Below are positions 17,748 to 26,810 of a stretch of DNA of 61,599 nucleotides, piece after piece. Made by a program: the position numbers and the translations under genes. The DNA comes from Clostridium sp. CAG:253 (lineage in GTDB: Bacteria; Bacillota; Clostridia; Lachnospirales; Lachnospiraceae). The stretch covers positions 34,106 to 95,704 of the forward strand of contig FR887283.1 of the NCBI GenBank assembly GCA_000436755.1, written 5' to 3'. Under the pieces are notes generated by a model. It was not told where the DNA came from. It saw nothing but the letters and a program-made list of their open reading frames with translations, and did not search any database. Positions within the stretch are counted from its first letter, which is position 1, and every line of letters starts with the position of its first letter.

Positions 17748-19607
17748 ATGAAAATTATTTATATTAAAATAAAGAATTACAAATCAATTCGTGAACTTGA
17801 AATTAACGATATTGAAAACGCACTTATATTAGTAGGAAAAAATAATACAGGAAAAACATCCGTAATTGATGCTTTACTTTTAGCATCGGATTTAAAACCT
17901 GCTCCTACACATGAATTTCTCGACATCACAAAACCGATTGATATTTCAATTCAAATTGAATTTACGGAAGAGGATTTAAATTATTATTATTCAAGAGGAA
18001 TACTATGCAAATCAAACAGCTTTGAAAAATGGTTTGAAGAATTTAAAGAACGTATTCCGTCATATAAAGACGGCATCGTATCTTTTACTTTCCATAACAA
18101 CCCAAATGGAACAACAAGATATAATGACGGATTTAACAAACATAATCCCGACATTGAAAAAATAATTCCAAAAATTTATCACATAGACCAGACACGCAAT
18201 TTAGAAGCATTACAAAATGACGTTTTTAGTTTTTATGATAAAGAATCTTTTCAAAAATTAAAAGAAAATGAATGTACTTTTGACCCAAAGCGAAAATGCA
18301 ACCGCTGTTTCCAGTGTATAGGACTTATAAATAAAAAGACTCCTGAAGAACTCACTCTTTTTGAAACTGTCCGTCTGCTCCAGTTCAAACTTTTCCATAC
18401 AAACCTGCGTGAATTTGAGCGCAAAGTAAACGAACATTTTCATATAAACGGAAGTCCTTCGCAGGAAATACGATATGAATTAAATTATAATATCTATAAC
18501 CTGTTGAAAGTAGACACTAAAGTCTACAATAAAGAAAGAGACAAAATTATCGGCTCGCTAAATGTTCTCGGCGAGGGACTTAAAAGTATTTATACGCTTT
18601 CACTTCTCGAAGCCTATATTGATGAAAAAAATACTCTCCCTTGCATTATACTTATGGAGGACCCTGAAATATACCTTCATCCACAGCTTCAAAAGGTGGC
18701 AAGTGAGATACTTTACAACCTTTCAAAAAAGAATCAGGTTGTATTTTCAACCCATTCTCCTAACCTTATATTTAACTTCTCTACAAAACAGATACGTGAA
18801 GTAATCTTAAATGAAGAATACTATACCGACATACGTCAAAACACAGATATTGACATGATACTCAACGACCTTGGCTACACTGCAAATGACCTTATGAACG
18901 TAAGCTTTGTATTTATTGTCGAAGGGAAACAGGACAGCAACCGTCTTCCTCTGTTACTGAAAAAATATTATTCTGAAATTTATGACGAAAACGGACAATT
19001 ACAGCGAATTACAATTATTCCGACAAACAGCTGCACAAATATCAAAACTTACGCAAACCTTAAATATATAAACAAACTGTATCTTAAAGACCAGTTTCTT
19101 ATGATACGTGACAGTGACGGAAAAAATCCAAAATATCTCAAAAAGCAACTCTGCAGTTACTATACACAGCGCTCAAAAGAGGATATTGGAAATCTGCCAA
19201 AAGTAGAGCCAAAAAATGTACTTATATTAAAATATTATTCTTTTGAAAATTATTTCCTTGACCCAAAAATCATGGCAAAAATAGGTGTCATAAAATCAGA
19301 AGAAGATTTTTATAATATACTCTACAAAAAATTCAAAGACTATCTTTATAAACTTACAAGCGTCAAGAAAATGCAGCGTGTAATCGGCAAACGCATAAAG
19401 ACAAAACAGGATATAAAAGATAATATTGAAAACATTAAAATTTATGTACGCGGTCACAACCTTTTTGACATCTTCTACGGCAGATATCACGGAACTGCCG
19501 AACAGGAAATACTGCAGCAATACATTGACATTGCACCACGCGATACTTTCAAAGACATTTTCGATGCAATAGATGCTTTCGTATATTTTGAAAATCGCAA
19601 AAAATAA
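17748..19607 (+). CDS. OLD-family ATP-dependent nuclease (AAA ATPase plus TOPRIM) with a four-Cys cluster
   Basis: The 619-residue protein joins an ABC/AAA ATPase head to a TOPRIM nuclease domain. Walker A is GKNNTGKTS (Lys36), the signature-like segment is NVLGEGLKSIYTLSL, Walker B is LMEDPEIYLHP (Glu304-Asp305) and the switch region is VFSTHSPN. TOPRIM has the acidic set VEGKQD (Glu392) and RDSDGK (Asp455, Asp457). OLD proteins are DNA endonucleases, several in phage defence. A C-x7-C-x2-C-x2-C cluster (Cys176, 184, 187, 190) sits between Walker A and the signature; I do not know it from OLD relatives and it could bind zinc or an Fe-S cluster. No helicase (GajB-like) partner follows. ATG 17748 follows GAGAGGGTG. 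Confidence 0.85.
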   Translation: MKIIYIKIKNYKSIRELEINDIENALILVGKNNTGKTSVIDALLLASDLKPAPTHEFLDITKPIDISIQIEFTEEDLNYYYSRGILCKSNSFEKWFEEFKERIPSYKDGIVSFTFHNNPNGTTRYNDGFNKHNPDIEKIIPKIYHIDQTRNLEALQNDVFSFYDKESFQKLKENECTFDPKRKCNRCFQCIGLINKKTPEELTLFETVRLLQFKLFHTNLREFERKVNEHFHINGSPSQEIRYELNYNIYNLLKVDTKVYNKERDKIIGSLNVLGEGLKSIYTLSLLEAYIDEKNTLPCIILMEDPEIYLHPQLQKVASEILYNLSKKNQVVFSTHSPNLIFNFSTKQIREVILNEEYYTDIRQNTDIDMILNDLGYTANDLMNVSFVFIVEGKQDSNRLPLLLKKYYSEIYDENGQLQRITIIPTNSCTNIKTYANLKYINKLYLKDQFLMIRDSDGKNPKYLKKQLCSYYTQRSKEDIGNLPKVEPKNVLILKYYSFENYFLDPKIMAKIGVIKSEEDFYNILYKKFKDYLYKLTSVKKMQRVIGKRIKTKQDIKDNIENIKIYVRGHNLFDIFYGRYHGTAEQEILQQYIDIAPRDTFKDIFDAIDAFVYFENRKK

Positions 19608-19649
19608 TAAAACGGTATTCAGCTTAAATTTTTCTTAATAATTTTTAGG

Positions 19650-19677
19650 TTGACATAACTGTACATTTGACTATAAT
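19650..19677 (+). promoter_or_regulatory. Sigma-A promoter upstream of murA
   Basis: TTGACA (19650-19655) and TATAAT (19672-19677) both match consensus, with a 16-base spacer. Transcription would start near 19684, giving a leader of about 180 bases before murA. Confidence 0.85.
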
Positions 19678-19683
19678 AGTTTT

Positions 19684-19786
19684 ATGTGTTGAAGTCTGCC
19701 TATGTCTGCGTAATGCACTTATTTTTCAGCACTATACGGACATAGTTTTACATATGCACAACACATGTTCTTATTTACAGACATGT
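19684..19786 (+). ncRNA. Structured murA leader with competing stems, class unknown
   Basis: Starting at the predicted transcript 5' end, ATGTGTTG (19684-19691) pairs with CAACACAT (19759-19766). It encloses CTATGTC (19700-19706)/GACATAG (19739-19745), extended inward by TG/CG and TA/TA pairs and a TGC/GCA stem. ACATGT (19763-19768) can instead pair with ACATGT (19781-19786), which breaks the outer stem. It could be a cis-regulatory RNA or a small RNA. I could not match it to a known riboswitch or to 6S RNA. Confidence 0.45.
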
Positions 19787-19863
19787 ATAAAAAAATACTT
19801 ATATGAATATAACAAACTTGATATAAATAAAAAATAAAAATATCCGTTCTAATGAGGTGCAAA

Positions 19864-21165
19864 ATGGAAAATCAGTATATTATAAAAGGCGGTACTCCAC
19901 TCAAGGGTGAAGTAACTATCGGGGGGGCCAAAAACGCAGCACTCGGAATACTCGCTGCTGCAATCATGACAGATGAAACAGTTACTATTGACAATTTACC
20001 TGACGTTCGTGACATAAATGTTTTATTACAGGCTATAGAGGGAATAGGTGCTACAGTTGAGCGCATCGATGCCCACACTGTAAGAATTAACGGAAGTACC
20101 ATCGGAAATATTACCATTGACTATGATTCTATCAGAAAAATAAGAGCTTCATACTATCTTCTCGGTGCATTACTTGGGAAATATAAAAAAGCACAGGTTG
20201 CTCTTCCGGGAGGCTGTGACATCGGAAGCCGTCCTATCGACCAGCATTTAAAAGGCTTTAGAGCACTCGGTGCTACAGTTACTATCGAACATGGTATGAT
20301 AAACACTTTCGCAGACTCACTTCTGGGAAATCATATTTTCCTCGACGTTGTATCTGTAGGTGCTACTATAAATATTATGCTTGCTTCCTGTATGGCTGAG
20401 GGTCGTACTGTTATTGAGAATGCCGCAAAAGAACCGCATATAGTTGATGTAGCAAACTTCCTTAACAGCATGGGAGCAGACATTAAGGGTGCAGGTACAG
20501 ATAAAATCCGTATAAACGGTGTATCTAAACTCCACTCAAGCGAATATTCAATAATTCCGGATCAGATTGAAGCCGGAACATTTATGGTTGCCGCTGCTGC
20601 GACACACGGTGATGTCCTCATCAAAAATGTTATTCCAAAACATTTAGAGGCAATATCCGTAAAACTTATAGAAATCGGTGCTACAGTTGAAGAATATGAT
20701 GATGCTGTAAGAGTTTCTTCTGACCACAGACTTGGTCATACTCAGATAAAAACTCTTCCATATCCGGGATTTCCTACGGATATGCAGCCTCAGATAGCAA
20801 CACTTCTCGCCCTTTCAACAGGTACAAGTACCGTTACTGAAAGCATATTTGAAAACCGTTTCAAATATGTAGACGAACTTTCCCGCATGGGAGCTTCCAT
20901 CAAAGTTGAGGGAAATGTTGCAATTATCGAAGGTGTTGAGGGATTTACAGGTGCTGCCATAACTGCGCCTGATTTGCGTGCCGGTGCGGCATTGGTTGTT
21001 GCCGGACTTGTAGCGGAAGGCTATACAACTATCGACTCAATTCATTTTATTGAACGTGGATATGAAGACTTTGAAGGAAAAATGACAGCTCTCGGTGCAT
21101 CTATGGAAAAAATTCCTGTCGATGACGAACGTGCCGTTATGAAATTCAAACTAAAAGTAAGTTAA
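19864..21165 (+). CDS. murA: UDP-N-acetylglucosamine 1-carboxyvinyltransferase
   Basis: The enzyme catalyses the first committed step of peptidoglycan synthesis, transferring enolpyruvate from PEP to UDP-GlcNAc in the cytoplasm. The 433-residue protein shows the KGGTPLKGEVTIGGAKNAAL start and the active-site loop LPGGCDIGSRPIDQH. The catalytic Cys is present, so it should be the fosfomycin-sensitive type. RDINVLL and PGFPTDMQPQ are further family motifs. Start ATG 19864 follows GAGGTG; an in-frame ATG at 19852 overlaps that site. Firmicutes often carry two MurA paralogues; which one this is cannot be told. It has a strong promoter and a structured leader. Confidence 0.95.
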   Translation: MENQYIIKGGTPLKGEVTIGGAKNAALGILAAAIMTDETVTIDNLPDVRDINVLLQAIEGIGATVERIDAHTVRINGSTIGNITIDYDSIRKIRASYYLLGALLGKYKKAQVALPGGCDIGSRPIDQHLKGFRALGATVTIEHGMINTFADSLLGNHIFLDVVSVGATINIMLASCMAEGRTVIENAAKEPHIVDVANFLNSMGADIKGAGTDKIRINGVSKLHSSEYSIIPDQIEAGTFMVAAAATHGDVLIKNVIPKHLEAISVKLIEIGATVEEYDDAVRVSSDHRLGHTQIKTLPYPGFPTDMQPQIATLLALSTGTSTVTESIFENRFKYVDELSRMGASIKVEGNVAIIEGVEGFTGAAITAPDLRAGAALVVAGLVAEGYTTIDSIHFIERGYEDFEGKMTALGASMEKIPVDDERAVMKFKLKVS

Positions 21166-21176
21166 TATATACAAAT

Positions 21177-21201
21177 AAGGGCAGGCTTTTGGCTTGCCCT
21201 T
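21177..21201 (+). terminator. Hairpin after murA, weak terminator candidate
   Basis: AAGGGCAGGC (from 21177) pairs with GCTTGCCCTT (to 21201), about ten pairs with one G-U and a short TTTTG loop. No U-run follows, so it may only attenuate or stabilise. It ends eight bases before the first ATG of the next gene. Confidence 0.45.
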
Positions 21202-21208
21202 GCTTGCA

Positions 21209-22393
21209 ATGAGGGGGTGTATTAAAATTTATCCTTTTAACTTTAAGGACTATTATCAGATTTTACAGGTACATTATGATGCATCGCCTGATGTTATCAA
21301 AGCAGCCTATAGAAAACTTTGTACATTGTACCACCCTGATGTAAGCCACAATCCCAACGAGGACAAGCGTATGCTCGAGATAAACGAAGCATACAATATT
21401 CTTTCAAACCCTGATAAACGAACAGCATATCATAAACAATGGCTTGAAAACCGCACTATGCGCTCAAAAAATGTTTATCCTGCTGCCTCATTCAGCTGTT
21501 CTTTGACAAGTATGTCAGCAAAAGATATTCTTGACAGATTCTTTCACGCACTTCTCACTAAAAACTGGACGAATGCTTACTCCTGCCTTACGCTAGAGGA
21601 TCAGGAAAAATTTTCACTTGAAGAATTTAGTGCCTGGAAAGAAGCTGTAAACTCATGTTTTGAAATGCAGGATTACAGAATATCTTTTTACAAAAACTAT
21701 CATAAATGCCGTCTCGAGGGCGTTATTTATCCACAGGTAACAGAATTTGCAGTTGTGATAAACGACACCGATTTGCAATTGTCACAAACTTCGCAGAATG
21801 TATCTCACAAATACGTTGCCTATGACGGAAATTCGTGGAAAGTATGCCTTGGAATGCATTCTCTCAAACAGGCAACATTAAAATTTAAGCTGATGGCAGC
21901 AAGGCGACAAAATTATGACCCTGTTTTGATTTATAATAATGCCGTATCAAGAAATGACCCTTTGACAGGATTGCTAAGTGAAAGAGGATTTTATGACGAT
22001 GCATTTAAAGAGATTGAAAGACACAAACGATACAACAATCCTGTATCATTTGCCGTTTTTCAGATTGACTGTGAAAAAACTGACAGAGAGTTATATTGTC
22101 TTTGTCAATGTGCCAGCATAATAAAAACAGAATGCCGCATAAACGATATTATCGCAAGACTCGGAAATAACCAGATAATATGCCTGTTTGCCGAAACAAA
22201 CGAACTTCAGGCAACAGCCGCAGTCAACAAATTTTTACATGCCATCAAACAGCGTCAAAGCGAACCTTTTACAGTAAACGCCGGCATTATGCAATACAAC
22301 AAAGTTCATTCTCTTGAAGATACCGTTTTTTCTATTTCTTCAAATGTAAGCAAACAGAAAAACACCATAAAGATGAACAATATACACATATAA
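21209..22393 (+). CDS. DnaJ-domain protein with C-terminal degenerate GGDEF domain
   Basis: The protein of about 395 residues opens with a J-domain (KDYYQILQVHYDASPDVIKA, the Hsp70-stimulating HPD in LYHPDVS, then AYNILSNPDKRTAYH). A middle region of about 130 residues resembles an NTF2-like or other alpha/beta fold (NWTNAYSCLTLEDQEKFS). The C-terminus is GGDEF-like (NDPLTGLLSERGFYDD... IARLGNNQIICLF). GGDEF is replaced by LGNNQ, so diguanylate cyclase activity is unlikely. The start is uncertain: ATG 21209 has no ribosome binding site, while a strong GAGGGGGTG lies inside the reading frame, pointing to an ATT at 21227 or 21221. Joining a chaperone recruiter to a dead signalling domain is unusual. 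Role unknown. Confidence 0.8.
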   Translation: MRGCIKIYPFNFKDYYQILQVHYDASPDVIKAAYRKLCTLYHPDVSHNPNEDKRMLEINEAYNILSNPDKRTAYHKQWLENRTMRSKNVYPAASFSCSLTSMSAKDILDRFFHALLTKNWTNAYSCLTLEDQEKFSLEEFSAWKEAVNSCFEMQDYRISFYKNYHKCRLEGVIYPQVTEFAVVINDTDLQLSQTSQNVSHKYVAYDGNSWKVCLGMHSLKQATLKFKLMAARRQNYDPVLIYNNAVSRNDPLTGLLSERGFYDDAFKEIERHKRYNNPVSFAVFQIDCEKTDRELYCLCQCASIIKTECRINDIIARLGNNQIICLFAETNELQATAAVNKFLHAIKQRQSEPFTVNAGIMQYNKVHSLEDTVFSISSNVSKQKNTIKMNNIHI

Positions 22394-22405
22394 GGGGGAC
22401 TAAGT

Positions 22406-24508
22406 ATGACTACAAACAAAAACAAAAAACAACAAACATACAGACTGCTTATTGTAAGTCTTTTTCTTGTCTTGGCAGCGTTTTTCTGCTTTTCAAACAA
22501 ATCATTTGCTGCTACCAAAAAAACAACATTAAAAAAAACTTCGGCATCAATTTATGTAAACGGTACATATACAATATCTTTAAAAAATAAAATTACAAAC
22601 GCAACTTATTTTTATACTTCAAACAAAACATCTATTGCCAAAGTTTCCGCAAAAGGTGTTATTACAGGCCGTGGAAAAGGTACTGCGAAAATCAATGTGC
22701 GTTATAAATACAGGGGAAACTTTAAACGTGTCGGCTCATTTAAAGTAACAGTAAAAAAATCTTTATTAAAAGGTGATTATAAAAAAGTAACTGCCACAGT
22801 AGGGGATGTTCTTAACCCTTCTGATTATCTGAGCAGCGAGAACACATCAGCCGAATATGAGATTACAAGCAGCTCATTACAGGTTGCATCTGTTGCCACA
22901 AGCGGTGCTATTACTTGTCTGAAAGCAGGTACTACTTCACTCACTATACACGAAATCTACAATAACAAAAATCGTAAAATAGGCAACATTGAACTTACTG
23001 TAATAGGTGCATCTCTTCGCACTAACTATTTTAAAATCGCCTACCTCAACACTCTTCCGTTAGATGAAATTGTTGAGAACACCGATGAAAATGCAGTCTA
23101 TTCTTTGATTTCAGATTCAACAGATATATACAAATATCTTGATTTGTCAAATAGCGGCATTATATCAACAGTCACCGGAAACAGCGTTAAAAGCTTTAAC
23201 ATAACTATGATAGAGACAAAATTTACCGGCGAGACAAGAACCATCGGAACATTTGAGCTTGAACTCACCAATGAACCGTTCGTATCAGAAACCAACCAGT
23301 CTATTAAAATAGGACTTGGTGCAACTCTGTCACTCTCCGATTATGAGGGAATTAACATAACAAACCGGCGCTCAGGTGCAACTTATTCATTCAAGCCAAA
23401 GGATACAAGCATTATCTCAAACGATATGGTTGCAACAAAACACGGAACAACTACCGTGGAAATAGAGGAAACTTATCTCAACAAAGTTACCACTCTCGAT
23501 GAGACAGTAGAAGTTACCGTAACAACGGCTTCAATAAAAAAAGAACTCAGCTTAAATGGATTTACGACAATGGTCGATGGTGACATTTACGGTGATTTTC
23601 CGGTTGACTGCCGTGACCATACAAAAACATATCATTATGAGGCAGAGAACACTTCAATCTGTACTGTAACAACAGGAGGTACAGATGCAGACCAGGATTA
23701 CCTTGTAATCTCTCCTTTAAAAGTCGGTGTAACTTCAATTTCCGTATTTGAAACAGTTACCGGAACATCTACAAAAGAAAGAGTCGGAAGCTTCAAAGTA
23801 ACAGTTAAAGAAGATACAAGTGAACTTCCAAATATAGCAAAATTAAAAGCAAGCGACATCATAAGAAATATATCATTTACACATAATAACAAAACTGTAA
23901 ACGGTGTAATCAGTACTACAAATCTTACATGTAACTTCTATGATGCCAGCGGCGGATTTATTGACTACGGTACAAAATTTTCAGAGTTAACACGTGGAAG
24001 TTTCACAATGATACTCAAAAAATCAAAATATATTGTTAAAAATGCTGAGGCAAGCAACGGTGGCACTGTATGGACATTTACAATAGACCTCGGTGACACT
24101 GACCACACACTTGTAAATGTGCCGGTAGTGTTAACTGCTTCCAGACTTGACCCTAGCACATTTATTGATAATATTGTTGTAAAACTCGGACCAACAACAA
24201 ATAAAATAACTGACATCGGTACAACAGGTATTTTATTTACTACACAGTTTACAGCAGCACAATATGTAGCAGCCGGAGCAACTGAGTACAGCAGCAATTA
24301 TGCAACAAAAGTTCCTCTGAGCAGTCTTACAAATGTAAGCTGTCAGGTAAACCAGAAAACTTACAACCGAATCAATACACCTACAGCAAATGCAGCAGTA
24401 AAGAAAATAAGCACTCCTGTTACAAACGACAACAGAACATGGACATTTAATGTAGAATTTGAGAACGGTACAACACAGGCTTACACTGTATTATTAGGAT
24501 TAAAATAA
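22406..24508 (+). CDS. Secreted protein with multiple bacterial Ig-like domains
   Basis: The 700-residue exported protein has a signal peptide (hydrophobic core LLIVSLFLVLAAFFCF, ending SFA) and then several repeats of Big_2-like Ig domains. Typical strands are TSNKTSIAKVSAKGVITGRG, then GTAKINV, each domain ending in IG-F-VTV; about five or six units cover residues 35-480. The remaining 220 residues form two unassigned beta-rich domains that partly resemble each other (KKSKYIVKNAEASNGGTVWT and KKISTPVTNDNRTWTF). No sortase motif or C-terminal helix. ATG 22406 follows AAGGGGGA. It is 20 bases upstream of tmk, so it may feed transcription into the replication genes. Probably structural or adhesive. 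Confidence 0.8.
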   Translation: MTTNKNKKQQTYRLLIVSLFLVLAAFFCFSNKSFAATKKTTLKKTSASIYVNGTYTISLKNKITNATYFYTSNKTSIAKVSAKGVITGRGKGTAKINVRYKYRGNFKRVGSFKVTVKKSLLKGDYKKVTATVGDVLNPSDYLSSENTSAEYEITSSSLQVASVATSGAITCLKAGTTSLTIHEIYNNKNRKIGNIELTVIGASLRTNYFKIAYLNTLPLDEIVENTDENAVYSLISDSTDIYKYLDLSNSGIISTVTGNSVKSFNITMIETKFTGETRTIGTFELELTNEPFVSETNQSIKIGLGATLSLSDYEGINITNRRSGATYSFKPKDTSIISNDMVATKHGTTTVEIEETYLNKVTTLDETVEVTVTTASIKKELSLNGFTTMVDGDIYGDFPVDCRDHTKTYHYEAENTSICTVTTGGTDADQDYLVISPLKVGVTSISVFETVTGTSTKERVGSFKVTVKEDTSELPNIAKLKASDIIRNISFTHNNKTVNGVISTTNLTCNFYDASGGFIDYGTKFSELTRGSFTMILKKSKYIVKNAEASNGGTVWTFTIDLGDTDHTLVNVPVVLTASRLDPSTFIDNIVVKLGPTTNKITDIGTTGILFTTQFTAAQYVAAGATEYSSNYATKVPLSSLTNVSCQVNQKTYNRINTPTANAAVKKISTPVTNDNRTWTFNVEFENGTTQAYTVLLGLK

Positions 24509-24528
24509 ACTTAGGAGGCATAAATAAC

Positions 24529-25161
24529 ATGTCAGAAAAAAAAGGCAGCTTTATTGTATTTGAAGGCATTGATGGAAGTGGCAAAACAACACAGATAAAT
24601 CTTTTAAAACAAAAAATAGAAGCACTTAATATAAAATGTCTTGAAACCAGAGAACCATCTGACGGGCCAATCGGCGTTATGATACGCCAATGTCTCACAG
24701 GCCGCATGCAGATGGACGAAGCTGCCCTTGCCGCTTTATTTGCGGCAGACAGGCTTGATCACATCAACAACGGCACAAACGGACTTAAAAACAAACTTGA
24801 AGATGGAATTTGTGTAATTTCAGACAGATTTGTATTGTCAAACTATGCTTATCAGAGTGTGAAAGCCCCCCTTGACTGGGTAATGAATTTAAACAGTCAG
24901 GCACTTAAAATTCTCCGCCCCGACTGCCATATATTTATTGATGTGTCTCCTGAAATTACACTTGAAAGAATGGCTCAGGGACGTTTTCAGACAGAACTTT
25001 TTGAAAACAAAACACGCCTTACCCAGGTTCGTGAAAAATATCTCGAACTCATAGAAAAACTCAGACAGACAGAAAATATAATTATTATTGACGGAAATAA
25101 CTCTATAGATGAAATTGCCGCAGACATTTGGAAAAAAGTGTCATATTTATTCATCGATTGA
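24529..25161 (+). CDS. tmk: Thymidylate kinase
   Basis: The enzyme phosphorylates dTMP to dTDP for DNA synthesis. At 210 residues it is family-typical, with P-loop FEGIDGSGKTTQ, the DR-containing REPSDGPIG loop, the dTMP-binding AADRLDHI, and DRFVLSNYAYQ (family DRY motif, here DRF). ATG 24529 follows AGGAGG. It leads the conserved Firmicutes block tmk-yaaR-holB-ricT-trmN6-rsmI. Confidence 0.95.
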   Translation: MSEKKGSFIVFEGIDGSGKTTQINLLKQKIEALNIKCLETREPSDGPIGVMIRQCLTGRMQMDEAALAALFAADRLDHINNGTNGLKNKLEDGICVISDRFVLSNYAYQSVKAPLDWVMNLNSQALKILRPDCHIFIDVSPEITLERMAQGRFQTELFENKTRLTQVREKYLELIEKLRQTENIIIIDGNNSIDEIAADIWKKVSYLFID

Positions 25162-25187
25162 TACATGATATAAATTTGTGATATAAT
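25158..25187 (+). promoter_or_regulatory. Candidate promoter of yaaR-holB
   Basis: TTGATA (25158-25163) and TATAAT (25182-25187), 18-base spacer, just after the tmk stop. This suggests that yaaR onward can be transcribed separately from tmk. Confidence 0.5.
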
Positions 25188-25282
25188 AAATCCATAAACA
25201 TTCACATAATAAATTTTGTGACAAAATTTCGTTATGTGCAGTTATTTTTGCGTATAAGTCAAGGAAAAGGAGGGGATTGTCT

Positions 25283-25723
25283 TTGGATTTAAAAATTACA
25301 CCTATGCAGCAGCTTCAACAGATTGAACAGGCAGCAAAAACATCAGAATCAGATGGTTCCTTTCGTTTTACTTTGCTTAGTACCATAGAAGAGCAGGAAC
25401 TGCAGGCAACTCTTTTTACCATGATGGAAGAAATTACTCAACAGGGTGACAAGCTTGGTAAACGCATGGATATAAGAGACATGAAAAATTATCGCCGGCT
25501 TATAAAAGAATTTATGAATGAAATAGCTTCACATTCCCATGAATTCAGCCGTGAGAACTTTCTTGATAAAAAGGGACGCCACCGAGTATATGGTATCGTA
25601 AAAAAAATAAATCAGACCTTGGACGAACTGGCCGCAGAACTTTTAAGAGAAGAAAAAGACCACTTGGCTATACTTGGAAAAATTGACGAAATCAGAGGTC
25701 TCATACTTGATATTATCACATAA
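25283..25723 (+). CDS. yaaR: YaaR-family protein (DUF327)
   Basis: This roughly 146-residue, mostly helical protein is of the DUF327/YaaR family, which sits between tmk and holB in many Firmicutes. Family-like stretches are RDMKNYRRLIKEFMNEI and GRHRVYGIVKKINQTLDELA. Function is not established. The start is TTG 25283, seven bases after AGGAGGGG; the earlier TTG at 25277 is too close to that site. Cytoplasmic; no signal or membrane segment. Confidence 0.85.
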   Translation: MDLKITPMQQLQQIEQAAKTSESDGSFRFTLLSTIEEQELQATLFTMMEEITQQGDKLGKRMDIRDMKNYRRLIKEFMNEIASHSHEFSRENFLDKKGRHRVYGIVKKINQTLDELAAELLREEKDHLAILGKIDEIRGLILDIIT

Positions 25724-25759
25724 TTTACTTTCATAATCATAAACAATCGGAGGTTTAAT

Positions 25760-26749
25760 ATGGCAAACTTTAATGACATTATCGGCCAGGAAAATATTAA
25801 AAAACATTTACAGACTGCTATCAAACTCGGCAATCTGTCACATGCATATATTATCAACGGAGAAGATGGTTCCGGCAGACAGACGCTTGCATCTGCACTT
25901 GCAAAAACACTTCAATGTGAAAACCGTACTTCTGATGGCGACGCATGCGGTATATGTAAATCATGCAAACAGGCAGAGTCTCACAATCATCCTGATATTA
26001 TATATATCACCCATGACAAATCCAGCATAAATGTAAATGATATCAGAGAACAGTTAAACAACGACATTTCCATCAAACCGTACAGCAGCGAATATAAAAT
26101 ATATATTATTCCTGACGCAAACAAAATGACCGAACAGGCACAAAATGCACTTTTAAAAACAATTGAGGAACCACCCGCATATGCTGTCATTATACTTCTC
26201 ACAGAAAATGTGGACAGTCTTCTTCCTACAATACAATCACGCTGCGTGACACTTACCATGAATCCGTTAGACAAAGATGAAATCTGCAATTACCTTGTGA
26301 ACAAACTTCAAATGGAAGATTCACAGGCACAGATAGCAGCCAACTATTGTCAGGGAAACATAGGCAAAGCAATACGATTTGCAAGTTCAAGTGATTTTAT
26401 TGAAATGAAAAATCAGGTACTTAAACTTCTCAAAAATGTTGATTCAATGGATGTTCCTTCCATTATGGATACAATAAAAGAGTTTGCAAATCATAAAAAT
26501 GATATAAATGATTATCTTGACCTTATGCTTTTATGGTATCGTGATGTCCTTATGTTTAAAGTTACGAAAGATGCCAATCTTTTATTATACAGTGACGAAT
26601 ATTCAGCCATTTCAGAACAGGCAACAAAAAGAAATTATGAGGACATTGAAAATATCATAGCCGCAATTGACAAAGCGAAAGTTCGTCTCAAAGCAAACGT
26701 AAATTTCGATGTCACAATCGAATTAATGATTCTTACAATGAAAGACTGA
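25760..26749 (+). CDS. holB: DNA polymerase III delta' subunit
   Basis: This clamp-loader subunit works with tau and delta to load the beta clamp (dnaN product). The 329-residue protein has an AAA fold: IIGQENIKKHLQ, a degenerate P-loop GEDGSGRQT, a zinc module (C-x8-C-x2-C-x2-C, in DGDACGICKSCKQ with an upstream Cys) and NALLKTIEEPP, the delta'/tau sensor-region motif. SRC at the end of TIQSRC provides the arginine finger. The altered P-loop (GRQT for GKT) is normal for delta', which does not need ATP binding. ATG 25760 follows GGAGG. Confidence 0.93.
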   Translation: MANFNDIIGQENIKKHLQTAIKLGNLSHAYIINGEDGSGRQTLASALAKTLQCENRTSDGDACGICKSCKQAESHNHPDIIYITHDKSSINVNDIREQLNNDISIKPYSSEYKIYIIPDANKMTEQAQNALLKTIEEPPAYAVIILLTENVDSLLPTIQSRCVTLTMNPLDKDEICNYLVNKLQMEDSQAQIAANYCQGNIGKAIRFASSSDFIEMKNQVLKLLKNVDSMDVPSIMDTIKEFANHKNDINDYLDLMLLWYRDVLMFKVTKDANLLLYSDEYSAISEQATKRNYEDIENIIAAIDKAKVRLKANVNFDVTIELMILTMKD

Positions 26750-26751
26750 TT

Positions 26752-26790
26752 TTAATTGCTGGTTACATCTATATTGTGGCCGGCAGTTAA
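26752..26790 (+). terminator. Intercistronic hairpin between holB and ricT
   Basis: TTAATTGCTGG (26752-26762) pairs with CCGGCAGTTAA (26780-26790). The stem is eleven pairs including two G-U that exist only in the plus-strand RNA, followed by TTTTA and the ricT ribosome binding site. It may partly terminate or process the operon transcript. Confidence 0.5.
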
Positions 26791-26810
26791 TTTTATATAT
26801 GGAGGAAAAA

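Noticed and set aside
19684..19863. 6S RNA or known riboswitch before murA
   Set aside because: No long bulged rod spanning the whole RNA and no terminator; kept only as an unclassified leader.
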